Source: JBBATK01 sp044224515 (GTDB lineage Bacteria; Bacteroidota; Ignavibacteria; Kapaibacteriales; NICIL-2). From it: DNA of 64,000 bases. Location of the stretch: assembly GCA_044224515.1 (NCBI GenBank), contig JBGAKH010000011.1, positions 99,700 to 163,699 on the forward strand, given 5' to 3'. Under the pieces are notes generated by a model, which worked only from the letters and a program-made list of their open reading frames with translations, was not told the DNA's origin and did no database searches. The position numbers and the translations under genes are program-made. Shown in pieces: positions 9,542 through 18,989 of this stretch; the first letter of the stretch is position 1; the number at the start of each line of letters is the position of its first letter.

Positions 9542-9640
9542 ACCGAGATAGGGTTGGAATGAGTGAGATATGGTTATCATGAGTGGGATAGGGTGAGCAT
9601 GAGTGGGATATTGTTAGCATGTGTGGGATAGGGCCTTGCC
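9541..9640. repeat. 20-bp tandem repeat, five units, at the rsmH stop
   Basis: Five consecutive 20-bp units (9541, 9561, 9581, 9601, 9621), with GAGTGGGATAGGGTTAGCAT-like consensus. The first and last units are the most diverged. The array begins at the last base of the rsmH stop codon and runs into the palindromic repeat that follows. No coding sense. Confidence 0.9.
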
Positions 9641-9710
9641 CTATCGTGGGTGTCTAGGGCGTAAACAAAACACCAATCATTAGACCCCCACGGTTGGGCA
9701 AGGCCCTACC
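9627..9710. repeat. REPIN-like inverted repeat of two hairpin modules
   Basis: Two 30-nt arms, 9627-9656 and 9681-9710, are inverted complements at 26 of 30 positions around a 24-nt spacer. Each arm begins or ends with its own hairpin: GATAGGGC-CTT-GCCCTATC (9627-9645) and GGTTGGGC-AAG-GCCCTACC (9692-9710). Small palindromes paired in inverted orientation match the general plan of REP doublets (REPINs) mobilised by RAYT transposases, and an IS200-type transposase lies 500 bp away. Confidence 0.75.
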
Positions 9711-10004
9711 ATACACCCTGAGCTGCTCGGCCCTACCTACCCCTGAGATGCAAGACCCATCCTTCACCTGCAACCATATCGTAGGCGTCTAGGGTGAAAA
9801 CAAAACACCCATCATTAGACCCCCACGGTAGGGCAAGGCCCTACCATACACCCTGAGATGCTCGGCCCTACCATACACCCTGAGATGCTCGGCCCTACCT
9901 ACCCCTGAGAAGCAAGGCCCTTCCTTCACCTGCAACACTATCGTTGGAGCTTAGGGTGTAAGCAAACCCATCATTAGACCCCCACGGTAGGGCAAGGCCC
10001 TACC
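9642..10004. repeat. Direct repeats of 135-162 bp carrying the hairpin
   Basis: Units begin with TATCG at 9642, 9777 and 9939. The first is 135 bp; the second is 162 bp because a 27-bp segment (ending GAGATGCTCGGC) is duplicated inside it; the third is cut off by the 18-bp array. Each keeps a TTAGACCCCCACGG block followed by the 8-bp-stem hairpin GGTAGGGCAAGGCCCTACC (9827-9845, 9986-10004), which has its AAG loop in all copies. Confidence 0.85.
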
Positions 10005-10178
10005 TCCCATCCTGATCCTACCTCCCATCCTGATCCTACCTCCCATCCTGATCCTAGCTCCCATCCTGATCCTAGCTCCAATCCTGATCCTACCTCCCAT
10101 CCTGATCCTAGCTCCCATCCTGATCCTAGCTCCCAGCCTGACCCTACCTCCCGTCCTGATCCTAGCTCCCATCCTGAT
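9999..10178. repeat. 18-bp tandem repeat, exactly ten units
   Basis: Ten uninterrupted 18-bp units with consensus CCTACCTCCCATCCTGAT (C or G at position 5), at 9999, 10017, 10035 and so on to 10161. On the minus strand the period of six codons reads as repeats of GARIRM/GGRIRM in an open frame (9951-10172), but that frame lacks a start context or family signal and is not called as a gene. Confidence 0.92.
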
Positions 10179-10217
10179 CCCTACCGTCCACCCCCAGATG
10201 GCAAGGCAACCAAAACC

Positions 10218-10598
10218 TCATTTCTTTGAATGGTGTTCTTCTTGTCGGTCAATGTAGTTGGCGACTCTTTCTAAGCTTTCGTAGGAGACGGAAAACACGG
10301 CATAGCCATCTTGCCACTCGAAAGCTTTGTGTTGGTTGCCATGTTGTCGAACCCAATGGCAGCTTCGTGACTTTATCCTCGCCATACACTCTGCGAGAGA
10401 TTTTTTTACGTTGAGCTTCATGAGGATGTGCACATGATCAACATATCCGCCAACGCGAAGGGGGATGCAATCGCAGTCTTTGCAGAGAGTTCCGATGACA
10501 TGAAAGAGAGCTTGCCGTATCTGTGGTGTTATTGTTGCTGCTCTGCACTTGGTGGCAAAAACAATGTGGACATAGGCTTTGTTTAAGGACTGCGGCAT
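10218..10598 (-). CDS. IS200/IS605-like Y1 transposase TnpA, C-terminally short
   Basis: Single-strand HUH transposase of 126 residues. The N-terminal YVHIVFATKCR strand, the metal-binding HUH motif H55-V-H57 (GGYVDHVHILMKL), the FEWQDGYAVFSVS segment and the catalytic Tyr Y115 in NYIDRQEEHH are all present. Relatives usually continue about 20 residues beyond the EEHH motif; here the frame stops after HHSKK, so the C-terminal helix that completes the active site in trans is missing or shifted. The lost 3' end faces the repeat nest, suggesting truncation by repeat expansion. No accessory tnpB is present. It may be a defective insertion sequence or a RAYT-like gene. Confidence 0.85.
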   Translation of the reverse strand: MPQSLNKAYVHIVFATKCRAATITPQIRQALFHVIGTLCKDCDCIPLRVGGYVDHVHILMKLNVKKSLAECMARIKSRSCHWVRQHGNQHKAFEWQDGYAVFSVSYESLERVANYIDRQEEHHSKK

Positions 10599-10914
10599 GC
10601 AACGCTCCCGAAATGGCTACGACACGAGCCATAGCATTAGCAAAAACTTCCGTTCCAGGCATGAATAGCTGCTTGAGGCGAGAGGACAAGACGAACTGTA
10701 TGGTGGTGGATCGGTCGTGTGAATTTATTGGCGAGAGAGTGCAAAAATCAATCAGAATGGAGCGTAACACCAAGTATTCCAAGGGCTGTGGAAAGATTGA
10801 GTCGGCAGCTCTTGGTCAAGAAATCGCGAGGTCTATTGGTTGAGCGGTCGAGCGATGTTCATGAGTCCGCTGAACGAAGTGATGAGCAGTTGTGTGTCGT
10901 CAGAATGTTCGAGC
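10599..10914. other. Non-coding stretch upstream of tnpA
   Basis: Short open frames occur on both strands, but none has a domain, signal peptide or ribosome-binding site worth reporting. It may include the insertion sequence's left end; I could not identify a hairpin there with confidence. Confidence 0.4.
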
Positions 10915-10946
10915 ATAAAAAAAGCACCTGCCGGAGGCAGGTGCTT
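10915..10946 (-). terminator. Terminator of the aminotransferase gene
   Basis: Perfect 11-bp stem AAGCACCTGCC/GGCAGGTGCTT with a 3-nt loop. On the minus strand it is followed by a run of Ts (plus-strand A run before 10923), 35 bp past the aminotransferase stop. Confidence 0.9.
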
Positions 10947-10980
10947 AAGAAAAAGACGGTGCGCGATCAACAATCGCGTG

Positions 10981-12120
10981 TTAAGCCATTGCGGTTGCCG
11001 ATGACTTCACGGATGCTGTAGCGAAGTAGCTCTTGACGTGGTCGCAGACGTAGACAATTTGTTCGTCGGTCATTTCAGGAAACATAGGCAAGGAGAGACA
11101 CTGATTGCCGAGTTGTTCGCTGACCGGGAATTGTCCTTGCTTATATCCAAGGTGACTGAAGCACTGTTGCAAGTGCAGAGGTACCGGATAATGCAAGCCT
11201 GTTCCTATCTCGTGATCCTGTAAATACTTTTGCAACGCATCGCGTTCCGGAGTTTGAATGACGAAGAGGTGGTAGACGTGTCGGCTGCCCGGACGTTCGT
11301 AGGGAAGAACGATCTCAGAACAATCTTTCAAGAGTTCGAGATACCGTGCCGCGACTGCGCGACGCTTCTCGGTATAGTCTTGAAGGTGAGGAAGCTTAAC
11401 GCCAAGGACCGCGCCTTGAATAGCCTCCATGCGATAGTTGTGACCGTACATTTCGTGATAGTACTTCTTCTCTGAACCGTGATCACGGATCATGCGGACT
11501 TTGCGAGCCCACTCAGGGTTATTCGTTGTAACCGCTCCGCCTTCGCCGTAGGCACCGAGGTTTTTGCCCGGATAAAAACTGAATGAACACATATCGCCGA
11601 GTCCGCCGATGGGCTTGCCGTTATACAAGGCGTTGTGCGATTGAGCGGCGTCTTCGACTAGATAGACATTATGCTTTGTGCATATAGCTCGTAAGGCATC
11701 CATGTCTGCAGCTTGTCCATATAAGTGTACCGCAACGACTGCTTTGGTACGTGGAGTGATGGCTGCTTCAACTTTTGAGGCGTCGATGGTATAGGTGCGT
11801 GGATCGCAATCGACGAAGACCGGTGTTGCACCGCAGAGCGTTGCTCCCCAAGCGGTTGCAATGAAGGTGTTTGCAGGGATGATAACTTCATCTCCTTGTC
11901 CTATACCGAGTGCCCAGAGTGCCAGGTGATTGGCGTCGGTGCCGCTGCTCACAGCATAGCAAAATTGCGTTTGATGCATTTCTGCAAACGCGGTTTCGAA
12001 ACGTTGGACTTTGGGTCCGAGAACGTACGCGGTGTTGTCGAGAACATCCGTGATTTCGCGAAGAATCTCATCGCGCAAAGGCTTAAAGTTTGCCTTAAGA
12101 TCGAGAAAGGGAACGCTCAT
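10981..12120 (-). CDS. DegT/DnrJ/EryC1/StrS-family aminotransferase
   Basis: PLP-dependent sugar aminotransferase of 379 residues, typical for the family that transfers an amino group to keto-sugar nucleotides in lipopolysaccharide or polysaccharide synthesis. Seen: VPFLDLKANFKPLRDEI at the start, SSGTDANHLAL (PLP phosphate site), FIATAWGATLCGATPVFVD, VEDAAQSHNALYNG, and the Schiff-base lysine in FSFYPGKNLGAYGEGGA. The ATG at 12120 is supported by GGAG 7 nt upstream and by family length; the open frame continues 128 codons further without homology. It stands alone with its own terminator, so the sugar substrate is unknown. Confidence 0.94.
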   Translation of the reverse strand: MSVPFLDLKANFKPLRDEILREITDVLDNTAYVLGPKVQRFETAFAEMHQTQFCYAVSSGTDANHLALWALGIGQGDEVIIPANTFIATAWGATLCGATPVFVDCDPRTYTIDASKVEAAITPRTKAVVAVHLYGQAADMDALRAICTKHNVYLVEDAAQSHNALYNGKPIGGLGDMCSFSFYPGKNLGAYGEGGAVTTNNPEWARKVRMIRDHGSEKKYYHEMYGHNYRMEAIQGAVLGVKLPHLQDYTEKRRAVAARYLELLKDCSEIVLPYERPGSRHVYHLFVIQTPERDALQKYLQDHEIGTGLHYPVPLHLQQCFSHLGYKQGQFPVSEQLGNQCLSLPMFPEMTDEQIVYVCDHVKSYFATASVKSSATAMA

Positions 12121-12854
12121 AATAGCTCCAATAGTGACAGTACTTCCTTGTTCTGTGTCTAGTATGAAAGAAGTTGTACAAGCATCGTGCCATAATCCGT
12201 TGAGGTGGGCCGTGCATGCGTGATAGGGCTTTGACGGGGGAGTAGAGACGAATTTCAGCCAATTTTTACCGAAATTGCACGTCTCATGAATAAATTTTGT
12301 TTGTGTGAAAAAGTCAAGCATGTTACTTTGCATGTACCACAAAGCATTAGCCGAACCTGTCCAGCATTTGGCTCCGAATGCGTTCCACCGGATACTAGCA
12401 GCAGTATAGATCCTCTTTGTGGTTCCTTTATTAAGTGTTGATTGATACCTGGCAAAGCCCGCCGGAGATCCTACTGAGAGTTCTGAATTCACGACCACAT
12501 CCATGTCGCGTTCAAAGCGCTCTTTTTTTGTGTCTCCTTTGCGGACTGCTACGTCGAGTATACGAGAAGACTCCCCGGGGAAGAGCAGGTATGTGCTCAG
12601 GGGTAGCTTTAAACTCCGTCAGGACACTTGGTAGTACTCTCAGACTTTACACTGAAAAATTGCACTACGTGGAATTCCTCCTTTTTACTGTATGTACGGA
12701 CAACGTAGTAGCATGTTCACCGAGAGCGTGAGCGTGTTAAGTCAGTGATGAACAGAACTCATGTACCCTTTGGCTTAATGTATCAATCCCGGCCCCACCT
12801 TGGGTTTCGACTTTAGATTACTTTTCACTTCTCACTTTATTCCACTCTACAGCA
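12121..12854. other. 734-bp intergenic region upstream of rho
   Basis: Separates the divergent aminotransferase and rho genes. No open frame with recognisable features, no tRNA and no clear hairpin seen. A long leader before rho would fit the leader-based autoregulation known for this gene in other bacteria, but no specific element can be shown. Confidence 0.4.
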
Positions 12855-14165
<1,311 letters not shown>

Positions 14166-14201
14166 TTGCGATTCAGATTGTGAAAGAGGGTATAACAGAC
14201 A

Positions 14202-14239
14202 AGCCCTTCACACTCAGTGTGAAGGGCTTGTTCTTTTTG
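14202..14239 (+). terminator. Rho gene terminator
   Basis: Perfect 13-bp stem AAGCCCTTCACAC/GTGTGAAGGGCTT with TCA loop followed by GTTCTTTTT, 36 bp past the rho stop. Confidence 0.92.
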
Positions 14240-14317
14240 TACTGCGAATGCGCGCCTCATGGAATGATCACTGGCTCAGGATCTCAGCTTGTTCGGCACT
14301 GTTCACACACTAGACAC

Positions 14318-15775
14318 CTAGAGTGTTTCGATACTCAACATGTTCGTGCGAGAACGAGCTACGAGCGGACGACCAATGGTGAAGACAACCGAGGATCCCT
14401 TCTCAAAGTAGCCGCGTCCAACCAGAAGCTTCTTGATGTGTTCGATGGTGTCGTCCGTCGTGGTGACTTTGTCTACAGTGAAGCCATGCACGCCCCAGTA
14501 TAGTCCTACCCGACGCGCTGTTTCTTTGATCGACGTTACCGCGAGGATGGGAGCACGTGGACGACGGTTCGAAATCAGATGCGCAGTCTGACCTGAGTAA
14601 CTCAAGGAGGCAATGCAGGTGATGTTCTGTTCTTCAGCAATCGTTGCAGCAGCAACGGCGACGGATTTCGTATTCGGTGCACCGTCGACCTTGATATCGC
14701 GAGGTGTTTTGAAGAGTCCGTTTTCCGAGAGCATTTGATTCTCTGCTTCGGTACAAATGAGTCGCATATACGAAATTGCCTCAATAGCATACGCACCAAC
14801 GGAAGTCTCCGCGCTGAGCATCACACCGTCGGTTCCGTCTAACACCGCATTGGCAACATCGCTTGCCTCTGCACGGGTTGGACGAGGATTCTGGATCATC
14901 GACTCGAGCATTTGCGTAGCCGTGATGACCGGTTTAGCGTAGTTGTTACAAAGGGTAATGATGCGCTTCTGTTCCATTGGTACACGGGCGGCCGGGATCT
15001 CAACGCCCAGATCGCCTCGCGCAACCATGATGCCGTCGCTGGTTTGTACGATGTCCTCGATGTTGACCAATGCTTCGGGCTTTTCAATTTTGGCAATGAT
15101 CGGGATGTCTGAATGCATTGCGCTGAGCAGCTTCCGGACTTGACGGATGTCAGCGGCGCTGCGCACGAAAGAAACAGCGACATAATCCACGCCGTTTTCC
15201 GCAGCAAACTTGAGGTCTGATTTGTCTTTGGGTGTTAAGGCAGGGACGCTGACTTTGATATGCGGAAGGTTCAGTCCCTTGCGAGACTTGAGGAGTCCAC
15301 CGTTAATAACGACTGCTTTGACAAACACTCCGTCGGTCGACATCACTTGAGCAGACAACAAACCATCGTCAAACAACAGCGTGTCTCCCTTACGCACATC
15401 CTTTGCCAAGGATGGATACTCCAATGGAATGTAGCCCTCGGGAGCTTTTAGTTTTCTGCGTTTCAGCACTCCGGGGTCGGCAATGACAATGTCGCGTCCG
15501 GTCATCAGCATCATGCCGCTACCCAAATCGCCAACGCGGAGTTTGGGTCCTTGTAGGTCGGCGATGATAGGGACGAAGAGTCCACACTTCTTTTCGGCTG
15601 CTCGAATGATCTTGATGGATTGAGCATGTGTTGCCTGGGTTGAGTGACTCATGTTTAAGCGAAATGCAGAAGCTCCCGCCATTAGGGCTTCTACCACCTT
15701 GTCTTCTGTACCGATGGCAGGCCCCATCGTGCATAAAATCTTTGTCTTATAATTGAGCGAACGCGTAGTCTTCAT
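14318..15775 (-). CDS. pyk: Pyruvate kinase
   Basis: Glycolytic enzyme of 485 residues converting phosphoenolpyruvate and ADP to pyruvate and ATP. Conserved blocks are TKILCTMGPA, FRLNMSHST, DLQGPKLRVG, KDKSDLKFAAENGVDYVAVSFVRSA, the catalytic/metal region IIAKIEKPEAL and GIMVARGDLGVEIP, and PVITATQMLESMIQNPRPTRAEASDVANAVLDGTDGVMLSAETSVGAYAIEA, followed by the C-terminal allosteric domain (about 350-485). The ATG at 15775 (MKTTRSLNYKTK) is chosen because homology starts just after it; an upstream in-frame ATG at 15814 is possible. Convergent with rho. Confidence 0.97.
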   Translation of the reverse strand: MKTTRSLNYKTKILCTMGPAIGTEDKVVEALMAGASAFRLNMSHSTQATHAQSIKIIRAAEKKCGLFVPIIADLQGPKLRVGDLGSGMMLMTGRDIVIADPGVLKRRKLKAPEGYIPLEYPSLAKDVRKGDTLLFDDGLLSAQVMSTDGVFVKAVVINGGLLKSRKGLNLPHIKVSVPALTPKDKSDLKFAAENGVDYVAVSFVRSAADIRQVRKLLSAMHSDIPIIAKIEKPEALVNIEDIVQTSDGIMVARGDLGVEIPAARVPMEQKRIITLCNNYAKPVITATQMLESMIQNPRPTRAEASDVANAVLDGTDGVMLSAETSVGAYAIEAISYMRLICTEAENQMLSENGLFKTPRDIKVDGAPNTKSVAVAAATIAEEQNITCIASLSYSGQTAHLISNRRPRAPILAVTSIKETARRVGLYWGVHGFTVDKVTTTDDTIEHIKKLLVGRGYFEKGSSVVFTIGRPLVARSRTNMLSIETL

Positions 15776-16125
15776 AGTAGAGCTAAAAAAGTGTCGGTTT
15801 AGCAGACGCAACACGAATGAAGCTGCAAGTTACGGTGTAGAGCGCTCTGCATCGACAGAGCTGAAGATTTTGCGCTCTGTGTATGAAGTGCTACAATAGC
15901 GCCTATGACCTGCCGTCACGCTGCAGCACCTAGAGTGGCACAGGCACTAGTACGAAACATCTTCACGTTGAAGTTCTTCACGACTCCACTTGTTGGATCG
16001 AAGGTTGCGACGGTGCCGATATACGATGCGTTCATAAGAAAGGGTTGCAGCTCTGCTGCCCGCTTTTTAGATTGTATCCTTGATGGAATTGTACTTTTCG
16101 TTATAACTTTTTACAAGGATTTTAG
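15776..16125. other. 350-bp divergent intergenic region
   Basis: Lies between divergent pyk and the small outer-membrane protein gene. A 74-codon plus-strand open frame (15905-16129) overlaps the next start and has no family signal. The last 50 bp are AT-rich and contain the likely promoter of the outer-membrane protein gene. Confidence 0.35.
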
Positions 16126-16650
16126 ATGAAATCGTTTGTTGCTATACTCCTGGTGATGGTTGCCCTCGGCACAACATCCTCTGCACAATTGGCAAAGGGG
16201 GACAACCAGGTTGATGCACGCTTGGGTTTGAGCTCCGCCTCCAGTGTTTTTAACTTTGGTGTAGACTATGATTGGGTTTGGAAGAAGGCAGGAGAGTTTG
16301 GTCCGGGTGCATTGACTGCAGGCGCAAGTATCGACTTCTCGAGTTATTCTTACAAATCCGGTGTGTACACCTTCTCGCGTACGTGGATTCCGATCGGTGG
16401 ACACGTTGGTTACCATTTTGGACCGATGATGACTGACAAGCAATGGGATCCCTTTTTCAATATTGGTTTGCTCTACCTCATCGATCATGCACAGAATGAC
16501 GCTCTGAGCTCGAACACTATCAACGGTAACGGTTTCTATATGCAATTCATAGCCGGTGTGAACTACTACTTCTCGCCGCGTTGGTTTGCTCTTGCTACCA
16601 TCGGTATGAATTCCTCTTGGTTGAGCGCAGGTGTCGGCTACCGTCTCTAA
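16126..16650 (+). CDS. Small outer-membrane beta-barrel protein
   Basis: Protein of 174 residues with a classical signal peptide (MKSFVAILLVMVALGTTSSAQ). The mature part alternates polar and aromatic or aliphatic residues, as in 8-stranded outer-membrane barrels (IPIGGHVGYHFG, FFNIGLLYLIDHA, MQFIAGVNYYFSP, SSWLSAGVGYRL), with a C-terminal amphipathic strand ending in Leu. This matches the general OmpA-barrel/OMP_b-brl type. Function unknown; structural or membrane-stabilising roles are usual. It is monocistronic, with its own strong terminator about 30 bp downstream. Confidence 0.85.
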   Translation: MKSFVAILLVMVALGTTSSAQLAKGDNQVDARLGLSSASSVFNFGVDYDWVWKKAGEFGPGALTAGASIDFSSYSYKSGVYTFSRTWIPIGGHVGYHFGPMMTDKQWDPFFNIGLLYLIDHAQNDALSSNTINGNGFYMQFIAGVNYYFSPRWFALATIGMNSSWLSAGVGYRL

Positions 16651-16680
16651 GTCGCGGTCTACACGTTAGTCTTTTTTTTC

Positions 16681-16714
16681 AAGCGGCTGCCTTCGGCAGT
16701 CGCTTGTTTTTTTT
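16681..16714 (+). terminator. Terminator after the small outer-membrane protein
   Basis: AAGCGGCTGCC/GGCAGTCGCTT stem (one mismatch) with TTC loop, followed by GTTTTTTTT. Confidence 0.92.
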
Positions 16715-16857
16715 GGAGGAACCGGGAAGAGATATCTTCTCGTTAGAATGCAGTGAACATGAACACATGAACACGTTGCCTCAGCTCGAGATGCCGGCTC
16801 ATGTAGACGGCACATTGGGCACTGAGCACAATGTCACTCGTTTGAATGTGTGGCTAT

Positions 16858-17679
16858 TTAGCTCGGCATACGTAACAAAATGGCAGCTTCTAAACTGAAG
16901 AGTGACTTCACGAAGGGTAGACGTTTTAACGCCGAGATACGAATGGCAGGCAGACCGAATTTCATTTTGAAGACCGGTCGAAGTAAGTAATAATCTTCGC
17001 GCACAACGTCGTATCCGGCATCACGGGCAGCTTTGAGGAAGGCATTGGCGCTGAGACGAATATCTTTCAGCCGAGCCACTTCTTCAATGTTACGCGGATG
17101 GTCTCCGGATTGGATCATCTTGAAAAAAATGGACTTGGGAAGAAGGTGCACGTAGGGAAGCTTGCCCCAAAAGTTCTTCAGTAAGTGCTGATGCCCTCCA
17201 TAGGGAGAGCTGTAGGGAGGAAAAGTGACGAAGAGCCAACCACCGGGTTTGAGAATATTCCGAATGTTCTTGAGAGCCAAGCCGGCATCGTCCAAGTGCT
17301 CGATCACATCTCGAAGAAGCACGAGATTGTATGCGTGACGCCACTCGTCCTTGGGCTCACCAAATAGGATGTCGTGCTCGCTGAGCGTAATGTCGAGATT
17401 CAACACGCGCTTAAGCTTCTCCCCAATTTCCAGACGAAATGTCGCGATATCCGTTCCCAATGCTTTGACAGCTCCGGCCTGGATGAAGGCGTGCAAAACA
17501 CCGGCCTCACCGCAACCTATTTCAGCAACAGCATCACCCGAGTGAAAAACGCCGCGTTCAACAAGCTCAGGAACGAGTACTTCGCGAGAAAGTTGATACT
17601 GATAACCCCAATAGTACTTTTCGTGCGGGGCAAATTCCGGAGAGTTTTGGATGATTGGACGTAGGTCTGGACTTGTCAT
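16858..17679 (-). CDS. Class I SAM-dependent methyltransferase
   Basis: Protein of 273 residues. SAM motif I is VAEIGCGEAGVLHAFIQAG; the acidic post-I residue is in LGTDIAT, motif II is LVLLRDVIEHLDD and motif III is LKPGGWLFVTFPPYSSPYGG. The DVIEHL block and the HQHLL segment are typical of methyltransferases acting on lipids, quinone-like or sugar substrates (Methyltransf_11/23 group). The C-terminal third, with several Arg/Lys and aromatic residues (ALKRLPFVKSLFSLEAAILL), may touch the membrane. Start chosen at the ATG at 17679, where the conserved region begins; no Shine-Dalgarno. The substrate cannot be named. It is separated from hpf by a terminator. Confidence 0.85.
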   Translation of the reverse strand: MTSPDLRPIIQNSPEFAPHEKYYWGYQYQLSREVLVPELVERGVFHSGDAVAEIGCGEAGVLHAFIQAGAVKALGTDIATFRLEIGEKLKRVLNLDITLSEHDILFGEPKDEWRHAYNLVLLRDVIEHLDDAGLALKNIRNILKPGGWLFVTFPPYSSPYGGHQHLLKNFWGKLPYVHLLPKSIFFKMIQSGDHPRNIEEVARLKDIRLSANAFLKAARDAGYDVVREDYYLLRPVFKMKFGLPAIRISALKRLPFVKSLFSLEAAILLRMPS

Positions 17680-17789
17680 AGCAAAAGGAATAGTACGAAG
17701 TGCAAAATACACTTTGTCCGACAACTTTGTCCGACAACTGTGTCGGGCATTGTCAGAAGGAGACTCCCCATAGGCTCTGCTTGTCGCTG

Positions 17790-17824
17790 AAAAAAAAAGA
17801 AGCCGGGCACAAAGTGCCCGGCTT
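17790..17824 (-). terminator. hpf terminator
   Basis: Perfect 11-bp stem AAGCCGGGCAC/GTGCCCGGCTT, loop of 3 nt; the plus-strand A run before it (17790-17800) is a T tract on the minus strand. It is about 30 bp past the hpf stop. Confidence 0.92.
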
Positions 17825-17854
17825 AAGAAAAGTCTTCCGGATGTCCGATGCTGC

Positions 17855-18130
17855 TTACTTGCCCTTAATCTTCTGCAATTGGCGAATAACGTGGTCGGAC
17901 GCTGCATGCATGGCTTTGTAAAGATCGCTTTCGGTTTCTTTGGCTACGACAGTGCCGCCGCCAACATGAACGATGAACTCCACACTGTCGCCATTGTCGG
18001 TCTTTTCCAAAACAGCATCGGTACTGATGATGTTGTCGTGGTGTTGGCTAAATCCGTGGATCATACGCTCCACCTCCTCGGTCAAGGCAGGGGATCCTTT
18101 GAAGTGGCGATTGGTCAAGTTGATTTTCAT
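17855..18130 (-). CDS. hpf: Ribosome hibernation promoting factor, short form
   Basis: Protein of 91 residues of the HPF/YfiA family, which binds the 30S decoding region and stops translation in stationary phase. Conserved features are INLTNRHFKGSPALTEEVERMI at the N-terminus, the SVEFIVHVGGGTVVAKETESDLYKAMHAASDHVIRQLQKIK second half, and the basic C-terminal tail. It lacks the C-terminal dimerisation domain of long HPF, as expected for this length. The ATG at 18130 has an excellent ribosome-binding site (GGGAGGAATT immediately upstream). An independent terminator follows. Confidence 0.95.
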   Translation of the reverse strand: MKINLTNRHFKGSPALTEEVERMIHGFSQHHDNIISTDAVLEKTDNGDSVEFIVHVGGGTVVAKETESDLYKAMHAASDHVIRQLQKIKGK

Positions 18131-18182
18131 AATTCCTCCCGAAGTGTTGTTCGTCAGTTTCGTGGCGTAGAAGCAGTGCTTC

Positions 18183-18989
18183 TCATTTGCCTTTTCGTTC
18201 AAAACGAAACTGAATACCCAGCGCTAAATTAAGACTAGTTACACCGAAATTGTTCTCGGAATTTGTAATTCCTGAGATAAATTTTTCAGTCTCGCTGAGT
18301 TGGGTCCACGGTTTCACCGGGTTGGGGCACCACGTGTATCCGGCCTCAAGGAAGAGACCTCCATTTGCACCGATACTGAAGCGGTCGAATCCCAGAAAAA
18401 CTCCACAGTAGATTCGCGCAAGAGGCCGAAGTGCTTTCTCGTTGATATAGATCCCTCCAAGGCGGGTGTCGGAAAGGACACTGACCTCACTCATTTCTGT
18501 CCACTTTGTGCTAATGATTGCTGCCCCTACGCCGGCTCCGACGTAGCTGCGAAACTGTTGGCGATAGGGGGTGTACTCGGCCGATAGGTAGAGAGGAATA
18601 GCGTTGAGGCTAATGTTTTCAACGAGTTGCCGATTTATTGACTGCGTTCCCAACACGAGACGTTGTGGTGCGGCTTCACCTATGTGTAGACCCCACATCT
18701 CGGCGGTACATCCGATGTTCCATTCATCAGATCCGAACTTCATAGCGGCGGCAAAGAAGAGCGGCGGTTCGAATGAGCTTATCGTCATACTGGTTACACG
18801 TTGATATTCACGAAAGAAGTCTCGTGAATCAACACCTAACTCAAGTCCGGAGCGAACGCTCAAGAAATAGAGGGCGGAGCTGTCATTCGCTTGCAGGGGT
18901 AGTGCAAAGGCGCATAGACAGAGAATAATGAGTCTGAAGTGCAATGAGCGCACTGCCGGAGACTTGTGTGTTGTGGTGACGAGTTGCAC
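18183..18989 (-). CDS. Putative outer-membrane beta-barrel protein
   Basis: Protein of 268 residues with an N-terminal hydrophobic signal (about 16-34, ending LPLQA) followed by alternating-residue strands (YVGAGVGAAIIS, GGLFLEAGYTW, VTSLNLALGIQFRFERKGK) typical of outer-membrane barrels; the last strand ends two or three residues before the stop. No named family recognised. The start is a GTG that overlaps the stop of the upstream arginase gene (TAGTG), so translation is probably coupled. Why a barrel is coupled to arginase is unclear; this may simply be operon compaction. Confidence 0.75.
   Translation of the reverse strand: MQLVTTTHKSPAVRSLHFRLIILCLCAFALPLQANDSSALYFLSVRSGLELGVDSRDFFREYQRVTSMTISSFEPPLFFAAAMKFGSDEWNIGCTAEMWGLHIGEAAPQRLVLGTQSINRQLVENISLNAIPLYLSAEYTPYRQQFRSYVGAGVGAAIISTKWTEMSEVSVLSDTRLGGIYINEKALRPLARIYCGVFLGFDRFSIGANGGLFLEAGYTWCPNPVKPWTQLSETEKFISGITNSENNFGVTSLNLALGIQFRFERKGK

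Noticed and set aside
9642..10004. CRISPR array
   Set aside because: Units of 135-162 bp are homologous throughout, with no variable spacers or cas genes.
9951..10172. 73-codon minus-strand frame encoding GARIRM repeats
   Set aside because: It is the translation of the 18-bp DNA array; no start context or family signal.
12435..12731. 98-codon plus-strand frame upstream of rho
   Set aside because: No recognisable features, Cys/Arg-rich random-looking sequence, no ribosome-binding site.
15905..16129. 74-codon plus-strand frame
   Set aside because: Overlaps the start of the outer-membrane protein gene and has no family signal.
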